A stretch of DNA of 64,000 bases, taken from the NCBI GenBank assembly GCA_032718865.1, contig JALUTQ010000003.1:774001-838000 (forward strand). Reading direction: 5' to 3'. Both the position numbers and the translations under genes were made by a program. The stretch comes from Tilletia caries (Eukaryota > Basidiomycota > Exobasidiomycetes > Tilletiales > Tilletiaceae). Positions 33,301 through 42,879 of the stretch are shown here, piece by piece; position 1 is the stretch's first letter; each line of letters starts with the position of its first letter. Below the pieces are notes generated by a model that did no database searches, was not told the origin of the DNA, and was given only the letters and a program-made list of their open reading frames with translations.

Positions 33301-36300
33301 CGCTGCTGCTCCTGCCGCCGCCACCGCTCCTGCTACCGCTGCCGCTGCTCCTGCCGCTGCCGCTCGCACTCCTGCTACCACCGCCGCCCTCGCTCGTGCT
33401 CGTGCTCGTGCTCCTGCTCTCGCCGCCGCACGCGCAGCTGCTGCTGCTGCTGCCGCCGCCACCCGTGGTGCTCCTTCTGCTGCTGCAGCCGCTGCCGCTG
33501 CTCGTGGCACTACTGCTGCTGCTTCTGCTGCTGCGGCCGCTGCCGCCGGTCGTGGGTCTGCTACTGCAGCTGCTGCTGGGTCTGCTGCGGCCCCTCCTGC
33601 TACCATCACTGCAGCACGCGCAACCGCAGCCGCCGCCGCTCGATCCACTGTCTCGGCCGCTATCGCGCGTGCTAGTGGAGGGGCAGGTGCAGGAGCAAGT
33701 GGTCGTCTCCACGAGGGCTCAGCGACGCAAAAAAAACAGCTCGAGGACGCCTTGATGGAGAATGTCCTCAAGAGGCTGGAAGATCACGAGAAGAAGGTTG
33801 CAAAAGAATGGGATCAGCACATCGATCAAAGGCTCGAATCGTATCATGCAGCTGCCAACTCTTTCAGCGACGCTCACCAGCTGGTGGACATCCTGGATGT
33901 GGATCCCAGTCGTTCTGAAGGGGACAAGGTGGTCATCGTCTTTAACAGCATTCAACTCGACGAGATGAAGACGATGGTGCGGTCATTGAGGACTCACCAG
34001 AGGCACCAAGAGCTCCTGGAGCAAGGTGTCCGTGATATGCGCGCTCAACTGTCAGAGCTGCAGAGGCTGCAGGCGCGGGTTGTGATTCTGGAGAGAAACG
34101 TGGATGAACAAGATGGTCAGCACTCCGAACACCCCTCGCCGCAGAGGTCTCGCCGTCGCAACGAATCGGACTCTACGGCAGAGCCGCCTCCCAAGCGCGC
34201 CCGGACGAAGCCTGGTCGGCCCGATGCCAAAATCCAGGACGCTTTCCTTCGGCATCGATAGCAACGAGGGATGGCCCCACCATCCAACCGTTTCGAGAGA
34301 CTCACCAGACTGGCCGCGGCATATCCCCATCGCCAACGCTGCAGTCGCAGCCGCAGAAGAGGGTGAGCTGGTCGGAGAGCCGATGGATCGGTTGGACTGG
34401 ATGGAAGGGAGACTTGACGATCGTCAGTTTAAAGCCATCCTGTCCAAGCATACGCGGACTATCATGGAGAAGGCAGACGAGTTCGACTTGCCTGATGAAG
34501 AGAATGTTCGCACGCAAAAGTATATCTATGCCGCGTGTAAGGAAGAGCACGGAGTAGACCCCGGAATGGGTTTGCAGGAATTCCGGGGCACTCCGGGCAG
34601 AGTTCCGGCGGTACCCGGAACCCGGAATGCTAATTTTCAATTTTTGTCAGTTTAGTCCTTTTAAGCAGGAAGCCGGAATTTCCTGGTACCGCTCAGCCGG
34701 AATGCGGAATAGATCTTGCTTTGGCCGTAACTTTTTCTTGCGGAATGCGGAATCTGTGGTCAGACAAGCTCATTCTCCCGAAATTCCGCCGGATTCCGGG
34801 AGATTCCGGGGGGGTCACGTGATGTGGGGTCTCATTCGGGGTTTCATTTATCAATGAGACTCTCCGGCGAGTTTCACATATGAGGAGACCCAGTCTTGTG
34901 GTCTCAACAGGACACATGAGGCTTGAAGAGGAGCAAATTGACGCGAGTGAGGCATCAAATGGCCAATGCAGAGCTTCAATGTAGACTGTGGACGAGTACA
35001 AAGCCGATTTAGAAAGGGGTCGACTCGTTTTTCATATGATCTTGCGACTGCGGAGGAGAGTCCCGGAATCCGGCGAAATTCCGCATTCCGGGAGCTGCGG
35101 AATGCGGAATCGAAAAATTGATCAAAGCCTAAATTTTTGACGGAAGCCGGAATTCCAGATGTACGAATTTGAATCTTTCCCCGGAATACGGAGCTCTGCG
35201 CCCGAAAGAAGAGTAATTTAACCGGAATGCGGAATGCCCTGAGAGGCCCCGGAATTGCTGCGCAGGTCCTCCCCGGAGTGCGGAAATTCCGGGGCACTCC
35301 GTGCTCTTCCTTAGCCGCGTGTCATCGATCGCTAGAATGGTTGAAACGCACCTGTCGACAGAAGCGAGAGGTGGGGGCTGCCGCCATGAAGGAGAAGAAG
35401 GACGCGAAGGACCAAACCGACCGCCGGACCAAACGTCGCAAAGCGCGACGAGAATCCCGCCACAAGGTTGCTAGGGGCGGCTCAGATAGGATCAGCGGTG
35501 CGATGGCCGATATGGTTGTCCTTCCATGCATTGAGGCGGACGAGTCTGGGATGGAGGAGGGTCTGGAAGATGTCAGCGATGACGATCTTGGCTTGGACGA
35601 CATTGCGCCGGGAAAACGAACCAAGACGCTTCGGCCTATCATCCCCGAATGGTGGTCAAAAGAAAACAAGGACCTTCAGCACAAACTTGCGCGTCGTGCT
35701 CCAGCTTCGAACATCAAGTGTAGAGTCTTAGAGGCTACTCACCTGACTTTGCATCAAGACCCACTGCCAGCGGAGGTACCGCGAATCGCCGTCAGCTCCA
35801 CCTTTGCCGAACGGTATCCGCATCTTGTTCTGGACGTGAAGGAAAACTCACCTCCGTTTAAACCAGAGCGGGGAGCGGTGGCGGAGAGCGCAGGGAGTTG
35901 GGGTTCGCCCATTGCCGACTTGGTGCTTCTCGGAGAAGCAAACAGCGGGACTGGAGGTGGCGGAGAAGATGAGCTGGGTGGAGGAGGAGCTGAAGAGGAC
36001 AGCGATGAAGTGGAGGTCGATGATGAAGACGAGGATGACGATGATGGTATGGATATGAGCTGAAGTCGTGGGCGGTGGAGTTCCTAGGGTGCTGAAGTGG
36101 GAGAGGGATGTAGGGTGTGGATTTGTGGTCAGCTGATGCCTGATGAACGTCTCATGGTTGTGTGCTTGTTCGAGCAACGACTGAAAGCAAGACGTACCTG
36201 ATCGTTGATCTTCGCCTGGCGACACTCCAGCGAGGTTGTCCATGAAGACAATGGCTGCGTCGGAAACGAGTTGGTGTGCCGGAAGATGCTCGGAAGTCTG

Positions 36301-39300
36301 CCAGCTGTCTGAGACGGTCCAGAAAACTCGTAGGATATCGGCATAAGATGCAGCAAAGATGGCGTCGAACGTGGGTACTGATTGTCGGACTGCGCGACGA
36401 CCGAGAAGGAAAACGCTGGTATGGGTTTGTTCTGGTGTATGAAGCTCATGAGTGAGAACATTCTGGATGTGGAAGATATCCAGGCTGCCGTCCGGGGCGT
36501 CCACGACCGCGTATGTACGGCTGGTGCTGGCGTTCTTTCGCACGCCAATGCCACCGAAGATGAGGTGGCCAAAAGTAAGAGTCGCATGTTGCCTCATGCG
36601 TCGCATGATCTTGATCCCGTCGGACCGGCTGGACCAGATGGGAAGGAGGCAGAGAGTGGTATGAGAAAACGCACGGTGAAGGTGATTGCAAAGCTGCTGG
36701 TAAATTTCGGAGGGGGGGTCGTACGCATCACCGGCCGACAACAATACCTCGACGATACCAATGGTTGAGAGAAGAGACTGACGCGTGAGCTGATCGAGGA
36801 CGGGACGCTTGATAGGAGGCATGCGCCTGCTGATAGAGGCTTCAAGCTGGATCTCCTCGCGGGCGAGCTGATATTCAAATCGACCGTTGGTGATGAATGC
36901 GGTCGTGTACGTTGTCTCGATCTCGCCATTTCGGTGACGATTTGTGGAGGTTCGACCAAGCTGACCATTCATCCTCTCAAAATGATAGGCTGAGAAGTGG
37001 TAGCAGGGTCCAAAGCGCCGAATGTGTTCGGGCAGATGGGAGGCAAGGTGTAGGTTGTAGATGATCGCTCGGGCTCCAAAAAGATCGGCAGTTGTGCGAC
37101 CATAGTCGCGGAGGATGGCATCCAGCTTGCCGATCTCGTTGGGCAGAATCGCCCTTCGCGCGGCCAACGTTGTGACAGCCGCCAGCTGGACCACATTGCG
37201 CCACACCGTCCTCGCGTTCATCGGCGTGGTGTGTCGCAGTGTCTTGCGGGGCTTTTTGATCTTTGCTGGTGGTGGTTCTGGTAGCAATGCGGCTCCTTGC
37301 TGCCGTCGCTGAGAAACGGGCTGAGGTGCGACACCTGCAGTTTTGTCCACCGACGTCACCACGTGCTCTAAATCACCATTCGTCGTGAGGATTGGCCGCC
37401 ATGCCACAAAAAGGAGGAGAGGAAGCAATCTTCGCCCTAACGTCGACCAATGTGCCGCAGTTGCAGACCCGCCACCTGGATCGCCAAGCCGTCGATCAGG
37501 GGCTTGCTCGGAATGGGGAACACGACAAGTCCCCAGCCCATGTTGAACAATCCTCAGGTGCTCGGCCGTGATAACCTCCCCTTGAATGAGAACGCGATGG
37601 AAGAGTCGTTTGACGAGCCCCAGCTCGAGGCAGTGCATGAAATCCACGGGCGCTCTCGAGACCGATTGCCAGTAGGGCAGCTGGAGGAGTGGACTGTCTC
37701 GTGCGCCTGTGTTTCGTTCGTGATATTCGCGCTGCTCCTTGTTCGTGAATGGCTGCTTGAACCGCTCCGCGTCTGATCGATGCTGGTGAGGGTCGCGCGT
37801 CTCGATGGTGCGGTCGAAGGCCATCACTTTTTGATTCGAAATCGACGGTACAAAAGCCACAGAATTCGCCCTTTCGCACGCTGTGAGACGGAAACCCGCA
37901 AATCTTGTTCCGTCCAACCGTGTCCCCACAATAGAATGCTACACGGAGCCGCACGAGGCGCCCCTTTGGTGCCGAATGGGTGCGAATGATCACGCCTTTG
38001 TCCAGCTGAGCAAGCTCGTCGAGCATGGGCTTCAGATACTCGCCGACTCGCGTAGCCTTCGGTTCGCTAGGTCCGGGAGTACAACCTGCGATGTATGTGG
38101 ATGAGACACTGTATCGGAGACGAGGTGGAAGGTTCAGCACACACATCATCACAGCACCAGTGGAGTGCCACGACGTGTACTGGCTTCGGAAAGGAGAGAA
38201 CCAGTCAATTCCCAAGGAGGTGAGGATAGAGAGGCTGTGATCGGTGAAAGGTAGACCCCGCGAGTCGATCTCCGAGCTCCAGGCGGAACCATCGTATATG
38301 TCTCGCATGGAAGAGACAGGGTCTCGATCCCTCCACTCCCCAAGCGCAGTTTCGATCCCTGGCTGTTGAAGCAGCCAAGTTAACCATTCGATGAGAGACT
38401 GGTACGAGAACGTGACGAGGGGTTTGCCGGGTCGCTCGTATAGGGGCGTCTGGCACGAGACGCAGCTGTCCGATCCACCAGTCCGTCGCGCTAGCCGTTC
38501 GCACTCAGGACATACTGCATGGTGCTGGAGCTGAGGAAGAATGCCCAAATGGCGACGGACTGTGTCAATCTGCAGTGGGACTGGGGAAGTGTCAGGATCG
38601 AGCAAAGGCTGAATGGTGGATGAGAAAAATGTTAGAAGTAAGCCGGCCGGCTCCCTTCCAAGGCCAAAATAGACACAAAGGGCGGTCACCATACACTTTC
38701 GAGCAAGGGCACTATATGCGCGCTGCTCAGCAAGGAGAGGGGGAGAGGTGAGGGACGCGGGCGCCCTTCTGTTTGTGTCAATCGATGTTGCTGGTGGTTG
38801 TTGCTGCTCAGGATTATCGATGTCATCGAGGACGGAGAAAATGGCGCGGTCGGGATCTAGAACCGGATCTGCTTCCACACCGTCGCCAAACTCTGAGTCA
38901 GTATCATCGTCAGTACTGTCTCCACTGTCTAGGGAGAAGTCAGGACTGAACCTAGCTGCAGCGTCTGCAGGAAATGAATCGAACTCCAATCCTGGGCCGA
39001 GGTCCAAATCTGGGGAACCTGCCTCGTCAGAGGCTGCGTCATGAGGGCCAAGACTGTTGAGAGATCGCTGGTGGTCCTCGTCGGTGACTGCATGAGACGG
39101 CTGGGAGGTGGATGCGGAAGTTGACGACTGAAGCTGATCAGAACCGCCAAGAAGGAATTGACCGTCTGCGTTGTGCCTCTCCTGTTGCGCTTTGTGATAG
39201 AAGTATGTGCGCTCGGAAACTTGACGAAGCTGCTGAGCAGAGGAGCCGCAGCCGTTTACGCTGCATCCGCACCACCACTTCCCAGAGGCTCGATCTTTTC

Positions 39301-41348
39301 CAGCCTTGCGCGGCGGCCCCGCGCGATGGGGGGCATGAGGGAGCGCTGCTGAGTGCTGCTGGTCATCATAAACGGATAAATATCAGATTTTTGTCAGAGC
39401 AAGAAGTGAGAGTACAGACAGCAGATGACACAGAGCGACTGGGAGAGCAGCCACAGAGCGTCCCCCTACGCCCTACCGGGAAGAGGGAGACGACTGACGA
39501 GTGACGACCTGATATCATCGAACTTTAGCCGCAACGCCCGCGTCACTCACCGATGGCAGCCGTGGGGTGTGTAGAAGCTCTGTAGGCCTAGAGAAAGCAG
39601 ATGAGCAGGAGTGAACAAGCAGCACGGAGGATGTGACAGGCTAGCCCGCTGAGCGCAGAACCGCTCTCTCTCACGGCTGCCGAGCTGATCTCCCATCAAT
39701 GATCACGTGACCTGCATCGTGCCGTGCGGAACTCTGAAAATTCACCAAGGTTTTTGCCTCGTCGCACAGGTCAGTGCGAGGCCAGGGCGACGTCAGTTCA
39801 GAACCCTCAGTCGCGCGGGTCGGCGCGAGGCCTGCGCGGGTCGCGGTGCGCACGGGTTGTTCGTGCGAGCTCAGTATGGGCGACATAGCGTCGCTCAGAC
39901 TCTCGGTGCGACCCTCAGTGTGAGACCTGGTCGCACATATGTCGCACGCGAGACCCTGTGCGATTGATCCTCACACGGGTCTCGCACTGACCTGTGCGAG
40001 AACAGCTAAAATCCCTGATGACTCCAACTCTCTTCTTCACCACCACAGCATCCCACACATGACACACGGCTAACCACATCCTCAACTTCACAGCCCACAG
40101 TCCGCGTTATGTCTTCCTTACCCACCCCCTCTTATCCTCCTCACTCCCTCACTGACCTCCAATCCACCGCACTATCAGCTCAAGGCTCACCGCTCACCAG
40201 CACGCGCCGTTCACTGTGAGTTGCGAGTCTCAGATCCTCATCTTTCCTCTCCAGCTTCCCAGTTTCTGTCGCCATCGCCCACCAGCATCAGCTTCACCCT
40301 CTCCGACGCGATGTGCTGTGCTGTGACATACGGTGAGCTTATTCCCTTTCCCTCCCTCAGTCTCCACAGCTCGCGTTTGCGACCTGGCGCATGACAGAGT
40401 TACTGACCTCACTCGATCTCACTCAATCTCACTCAATCTTATGGCCATCGCATCACAGCTCACTCTCCGTTCCTATCGTCTCCGCCCTCTGTGAGTACTT
40501 CGCCGACATCGTCATTCTCTCTCCCTTCTCATTCCCGTCCCATGCCCTTCCCACCCATGTCATCGGTACTGACAAGATAATATTTTTCCCTCTTGTCTGC
40601 CACTTACAGCGGATAGCCCACTACCAATGAGATGGACCTCGTACGTGCTTGCTGCGATCCGAACCCAAATCTCTGCGGGTGACGACTGACATGCGACATC
40701 TCTAATCTTCCACAGGAGTCTGCGCGCAATAAAAACTCCCGTTGTCGATCTCGCCGCCCGCGCCAGGCGGCGCGCATCAACGGTAGCAGTCGCCTTTGCT
40801 TGGTCTGCTTTCCCCCCTCGTCCACAGGTTTCCAGTTCTTAAGAGAAAGGCGCGAAAAACCAAGCACTGAAGCCTCAAGCCTCAAACGTCTGTCGCCTTC
40901 AGGTTGCGTTACTGCTCGTTGTTGTCTTTTTCTTATACCAACCAGAATCATACATCATTATGCCTTTTTATCAACCCTTTCGCGAGTGATGTGCGTGACC
41001 TCATAGTAGGCATTGTCTGAGGCTTGGCGGGCAGCCTTCAGTGAGGCACATCGGTAACTCATGATGTATCCTGTCGGTGATCCTTGCCCAAGGCTTTGTG
41101 GCCATCCTTGTCCAATGCTGGCAACCAACCCTTTGAAAAGCGTTTGAATATTCTCAGGAAGGCATTTTTTTGCATGTTTCTAGTATGGGATAAGGCTCAG
41201 CTAGCTTAGGTGGGGTGAGCCTTCTGTGAGCCTTGGCCCGGATCCCTTCAAAGCATTTCGATTCATTGGCAGTGTAGTTGCCGTGACTGATTCTCACTCT
41301 CATCGTATTTTCAGCTTCCCTTCTATCGTTCCGTTCGACATCGCGTAA
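30321..41348 (+). CDS. Secreted-protein 3' unit, interrupted by a 10.5 kb CACTA element in its last intron
   Basis: An open segment starting after an acceptor-like CATGACAG (30313-30320) reads NQPISLSSPGVFSLGQSNFE and continues to SVTFSCSEGAG at 30742. A GTAAGTTC donor follows. The matching acceptor ATTTTCAG lies at 41307-41314, beyond the CACTA element, and joins in phase to NFPSIVPFDIA-stop (41315-41348). Between donor and acceptor, apart from the transposon (30770-41274) and its TA duplication, only about 65 bp of ordinary intron remains. No signal peptide is visible at its own 5' end, so it is either the second half of the 29077 gene or a 5'-truncated tandem paralogue. It has no recognised family but shares landmarks with the upstream unit. 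Confidence 0.55.
31160..31300. repeat. GTGCGA/TCGCAC MITE-like repeat
   Basis: GTGTCGCACACCCCAGTGCG at the left and GGTCGCACACCGGTGTGCGA at the right, with repeated GTGCGAG and CTCGCACAG between. Same motif family as 7610-7830 and 39757-40000. Boundaries approximate. Confidence 0.5.
31340..33121. other. 5' portion of the CACTA element, no gene seen
   Basis: Purine-rich sequence with many GTCAGT, TCAGTG and GAGAGA units (for example AGAGAGAGAGAGAT at about 32780). No coding frame is convincing. It may hold the promoter and untranslated leader of ORF1; CATCCG...CCACACAACCGCAA precedes the ATG at 33122. Confidence 0.4.
33122..36063 (+). CDS. CACTA element ORF1: Ala-rich, coiled-coil, acidic-tailed protein (interrupted)
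   Basis: Begins MSQPVRARRIGARVGQATAD. Residues about 20-195 are an extreme Ala/Pro/Arg low-complexity region from GCT/GCC repeats. Then comes a coiled coil (KKQLEDALMENVLKRLEDHE; MRAQLSELQRLQARVVILE) and a basic nuclear-signal-like stretch (PQRSRRRNE; PPKRARTKPGRP). The frame ends at 34261, but the next frame over continues sensibly (GELVGEPMDRLDWMEGRLDD, RTQKYIYAAC) if one A of the AAAA at 34229-34232 is surplus. A hAT-type element splits it at 34538-35313; across it the reading resumes HRSLEWLKRTCRQKREV, then PIIPEWWSKENKDLQHKLAR and a Glu/Asp tail. Could be a DNA-binding partner of Tnp2, in the way TnpA accompanies TnpD in plant En/Spm; no homology shown. Confidence 0.55.
34538..35313. mobile_element. 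hAT-type non-autonomous element in ORF1 (776 bp)
   Basis: Ends TAAGGAAGAGCACGGAGT and ACTCCGTGCTCTTCCTTA are perfect complements, and a second inverted block CCCCGGAAT/ATTCCGGGG follows. Both flanks are GCCGCGTG (34530-34537, 35314-35321), a perfect 8 bp duplication. Interior is built of GGAATGCGGAAT and GGAATTCCG motifs and has a CACGTG at 34816-34821. The outer TAAGG and CGGAGT are shared with the 3059-3849 family. Removing element plus one duplication restores an open frame. Confidence 0.9.
35848..39007 (-). CDS. Tnp2-type (CACTA) transposase, one frame break
   Basis: Likely cuts and joins the CACTA element. N-terminal acidic region, then CPECERLARR...CVSCQTPLY (zinc-finger-like CxxC pairs), DIYDGSAW, LGIDWFSPF (family DGxNPF), LPPRLRY, YIAGCTPGPSEP, CGDTVGRNKICGFPSHS and FCGFCTVDFES. 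Here the frame shifts at AAAAA (37828-37832 on plus); reading resumes MAFDRTIETRD, LLQLPYWQSVSRAPVDFMHC then LELGLVKRLFHR, and ends with LHLASHLPEHIRRFGPCYHF and the HFERMNGQLGRTSTN region (DUF4218-like). With four A instead of five the two frames join as ESKVMAFD. The last about 70 residues, rich in hydrophobics and antisense to the acidic tail of ORF1, are probably not authentic; the true 3' end may be earlier or spliced. Confidence 0.8.
39010..39756. other. Upstream region of the transposase, no gene seen
   Basis: Short frames only. May contain promoter and 5' exons of the minus-strand transposase; a CACGTG (ATCACGTGACC) at 39704-39709 lies just outside the following MITE. Confidence 0.4.
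39757..40000. mobile_element. 244 bp GTGCGAG-family MITE
   Basis: Left end GTCGCACAGGTCAGTGCGAG and right end CTCGCACTGACCTGTGCGAG are inverted complements over about 17 bp. Interior is packed with GTGCGAG, GTCGCAC and GCGCGAGG. No ORF. Nested in the CACTA element. Confidence 0.65.
40001..41000. other. CACTA right arm with possible gene debris
   Basis: C/T-rich with intron-like signals (CTTACAG at about 40605) but no frame I can connect. From about 41000 the sequence becomes the AAGGCTTTG/CAAGCC subterminal repeat zone of the CACTA element. Confidence 0.35.
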
Positions 41349-41385
41349 AGAGGCACACTATTCGGTACTCAGCGATTGCTTCACA

Positions 41386-42714
41386 CACTGCTACCATGGG
41401 GGTTGTTTTAAGGGGTGTAAAACGCTTCTGGAACGCACGTGTTTACCCCATGTTATAATTTTGTATTTTGTTCCGCTGATTTGGGTGTTAAAACACCTTT
41501 CTAATAGTGTTAAAACACAGGAGGTATAGTGATCACGTGACTGCTGCAGCGACGCGGGAAGTGAGACAAGGCGTCTCCAGACGCCTTCCTCACCCCCACC
41601 ACCTTGCTCGACACCACGGCCCTCACCACACCCACCCGCGATGTCCAGCTCACCTCAACATGTCATCCGCAGGCAGCAATACTGTAAATCGAGGGTTTCT
41701 GTCTTCAGAGAGCAGCATCAATTGAGTGTGGAAGCAGCTGTGAGCCTTTTGAGATACAGGGCAGAGACTCTGAGACCACCGAGCAGACCCATTCCAATTA
41801 GAGAAACTGAAAGTCTAACTTGTCTTCGGTTTTAGCAGCCGTAGAACACCTCCAATACGTCATTGTTTTAAAGCATGAATCCGCACCACCTAAAACGCTG
41901 CAGTTTTTGCCTAACCCTTAAAACGCCTCCAAAACTAAGGTTGTCCCCGGAGTAACGCGGAGGGCTCCGCCTCCGCACTTCCAAATTCCGCCGGAATTTT
42001 GACTTTTTGAGGCGAGCTCCGCCTCCGCAGACTAAGACAGAGCTGAAAAAAACTAGCTCCGCGTTCCGACGGAATTATACAAAAGTTGAAATCCCAGCTC
42101 CGCGCTCCGCGTTTTTTCTGTGCGTTTTCATAATGCTCCTCCGTGCTCCGTGTATGCGGAGCTCGGAATTCCGCGGAATTCCGTCGGAGCGCAGTGGTGG
42201 TATAATTCGCTCTCAGAATGACTCTAACACAATCAGAGCTATACATTCACCATCCGACATTGTTGCGGTATTGACCGCAGTGCTATTCTGAAGCTCTCAA
42301 CGGATGATGACGCCTGTTTTATCCCCTGCGCGTGTCTCGACGATGCCTATTTTCTCGGAATTCCGCGGAAATTCCGCCGGAATTCTCACACAATTTTGAC
42401 GACTCCGCGCTCCGTACCTTTGGCTAGTGGGCTCAGGATTGGGCTCCGCGCTCCGCGTAGATTCCGGCGGAGTCCTCCAGGCGGACTCCGTGCTTTTTTA
42501 AGATCAAAAATTTCTCAAAAGTGAGCTCCGCGCTCCGCCTCCGGCGGAGCCTTCCGTCGGAGGAGTACGGAGTCCGCAAAACCCCAGCTCCGCGTCAACT
42601 CCGGGGACAACCGTATCCACAACAGGGATGTTTTGAGAGAACCGTAAAATCATTGTAAAACAAATTATCACGAAGTGCTATACACCCCTTAAAACAACCC
42701 CCATGGTAGCAGTG
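41386..42714. mobile_element. CACTG-ended CACTA-type element (1,329 bp) with nested insertion
   Basis: Ends CACTGCTACCATGGGGGTTG and its complement, perfect for over 30 bp. Both flanking triplets are ACA (41383-41385, 42715-42717). Subterminal TTTTAA(A) motifs recur (GTTAAAACAC, CTTAAAAC). Without the nested hAT-type element (41936-42615) the unit is about 640 bp, close to the 613 bp relative at 6569-7181. It lies only 37 bp after the stop codon of the secreted-protein locus. Confidence 0.85.
41936..42615. mobile_element. hAT-type element, copy 2 (680 bp), nested
   Basis: Begins TAAGGTTGTCCCCGGAGT and ends ACTCCGGGGACAACCGTA. Flanks TCCAAAAC (41928-41935) and TCCACAAC (42616-42623) are an 8 bp duplication with one mismatch. 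The interior matches the 3059-3849 copy over long stretches in the opposite orientation, about 110 bp shorter overall, and lacks the double TCACGTGA segment. Confidence 0.88.
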
Positions 42715-42879
42715 ACATCGTCACATATGCTCTATGGTTCACGCATCCACAGAACTCCTCTTCTTCCTCCTATACGAAGCTTCCAAATCCGCATTTCGAT
42801 CAGACTTGAACTTAAACTTGGACACCCAGCCGGGCATGATGCGCAGTGAGCTGAAACGAGAGGATCTCGAGAAAGGAAC

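Larger units (their letters stand above)
30770..41274. mobile_element. Full-length 10.5 kb CACTA-type transposon with two genes
   Basis: Ends are CACTGCCAATG and CATTGGCAGTG, flanked on both sides by TA (30768-30769, 41275-41276). Subterminal regions share repeats: AAGGCTTTGA/CAAGCCT types, and AGGCTCACAGAA occurs at 30952 and, inverted, near 41245. Inside are a plus-strand Ala-rich coiled-coil ORF1 (33122-36063) and a minus-strand Tnp2-type transposase (39007-35848), convergent. Secondary insertions include a hAT-type element in ORF1 and GTGCGAG-type MITEs at about 31160-31300 and 39757-40000. CACTA elements usually make 2-3 bp duplications, so TA is compatible. Confidence 0.8.

Noticed and set aside
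33127..33771. Ala-rich minus-strand and Leu/Pro-rich third-frame ORFs over the GCT/CTG repeat region
   Set aside because: They are mirror readings of the trinucleotide-biased Ala region of ORF1; only the plus frame starting at 33122 continues into non-repetitive coiled-coil protein.
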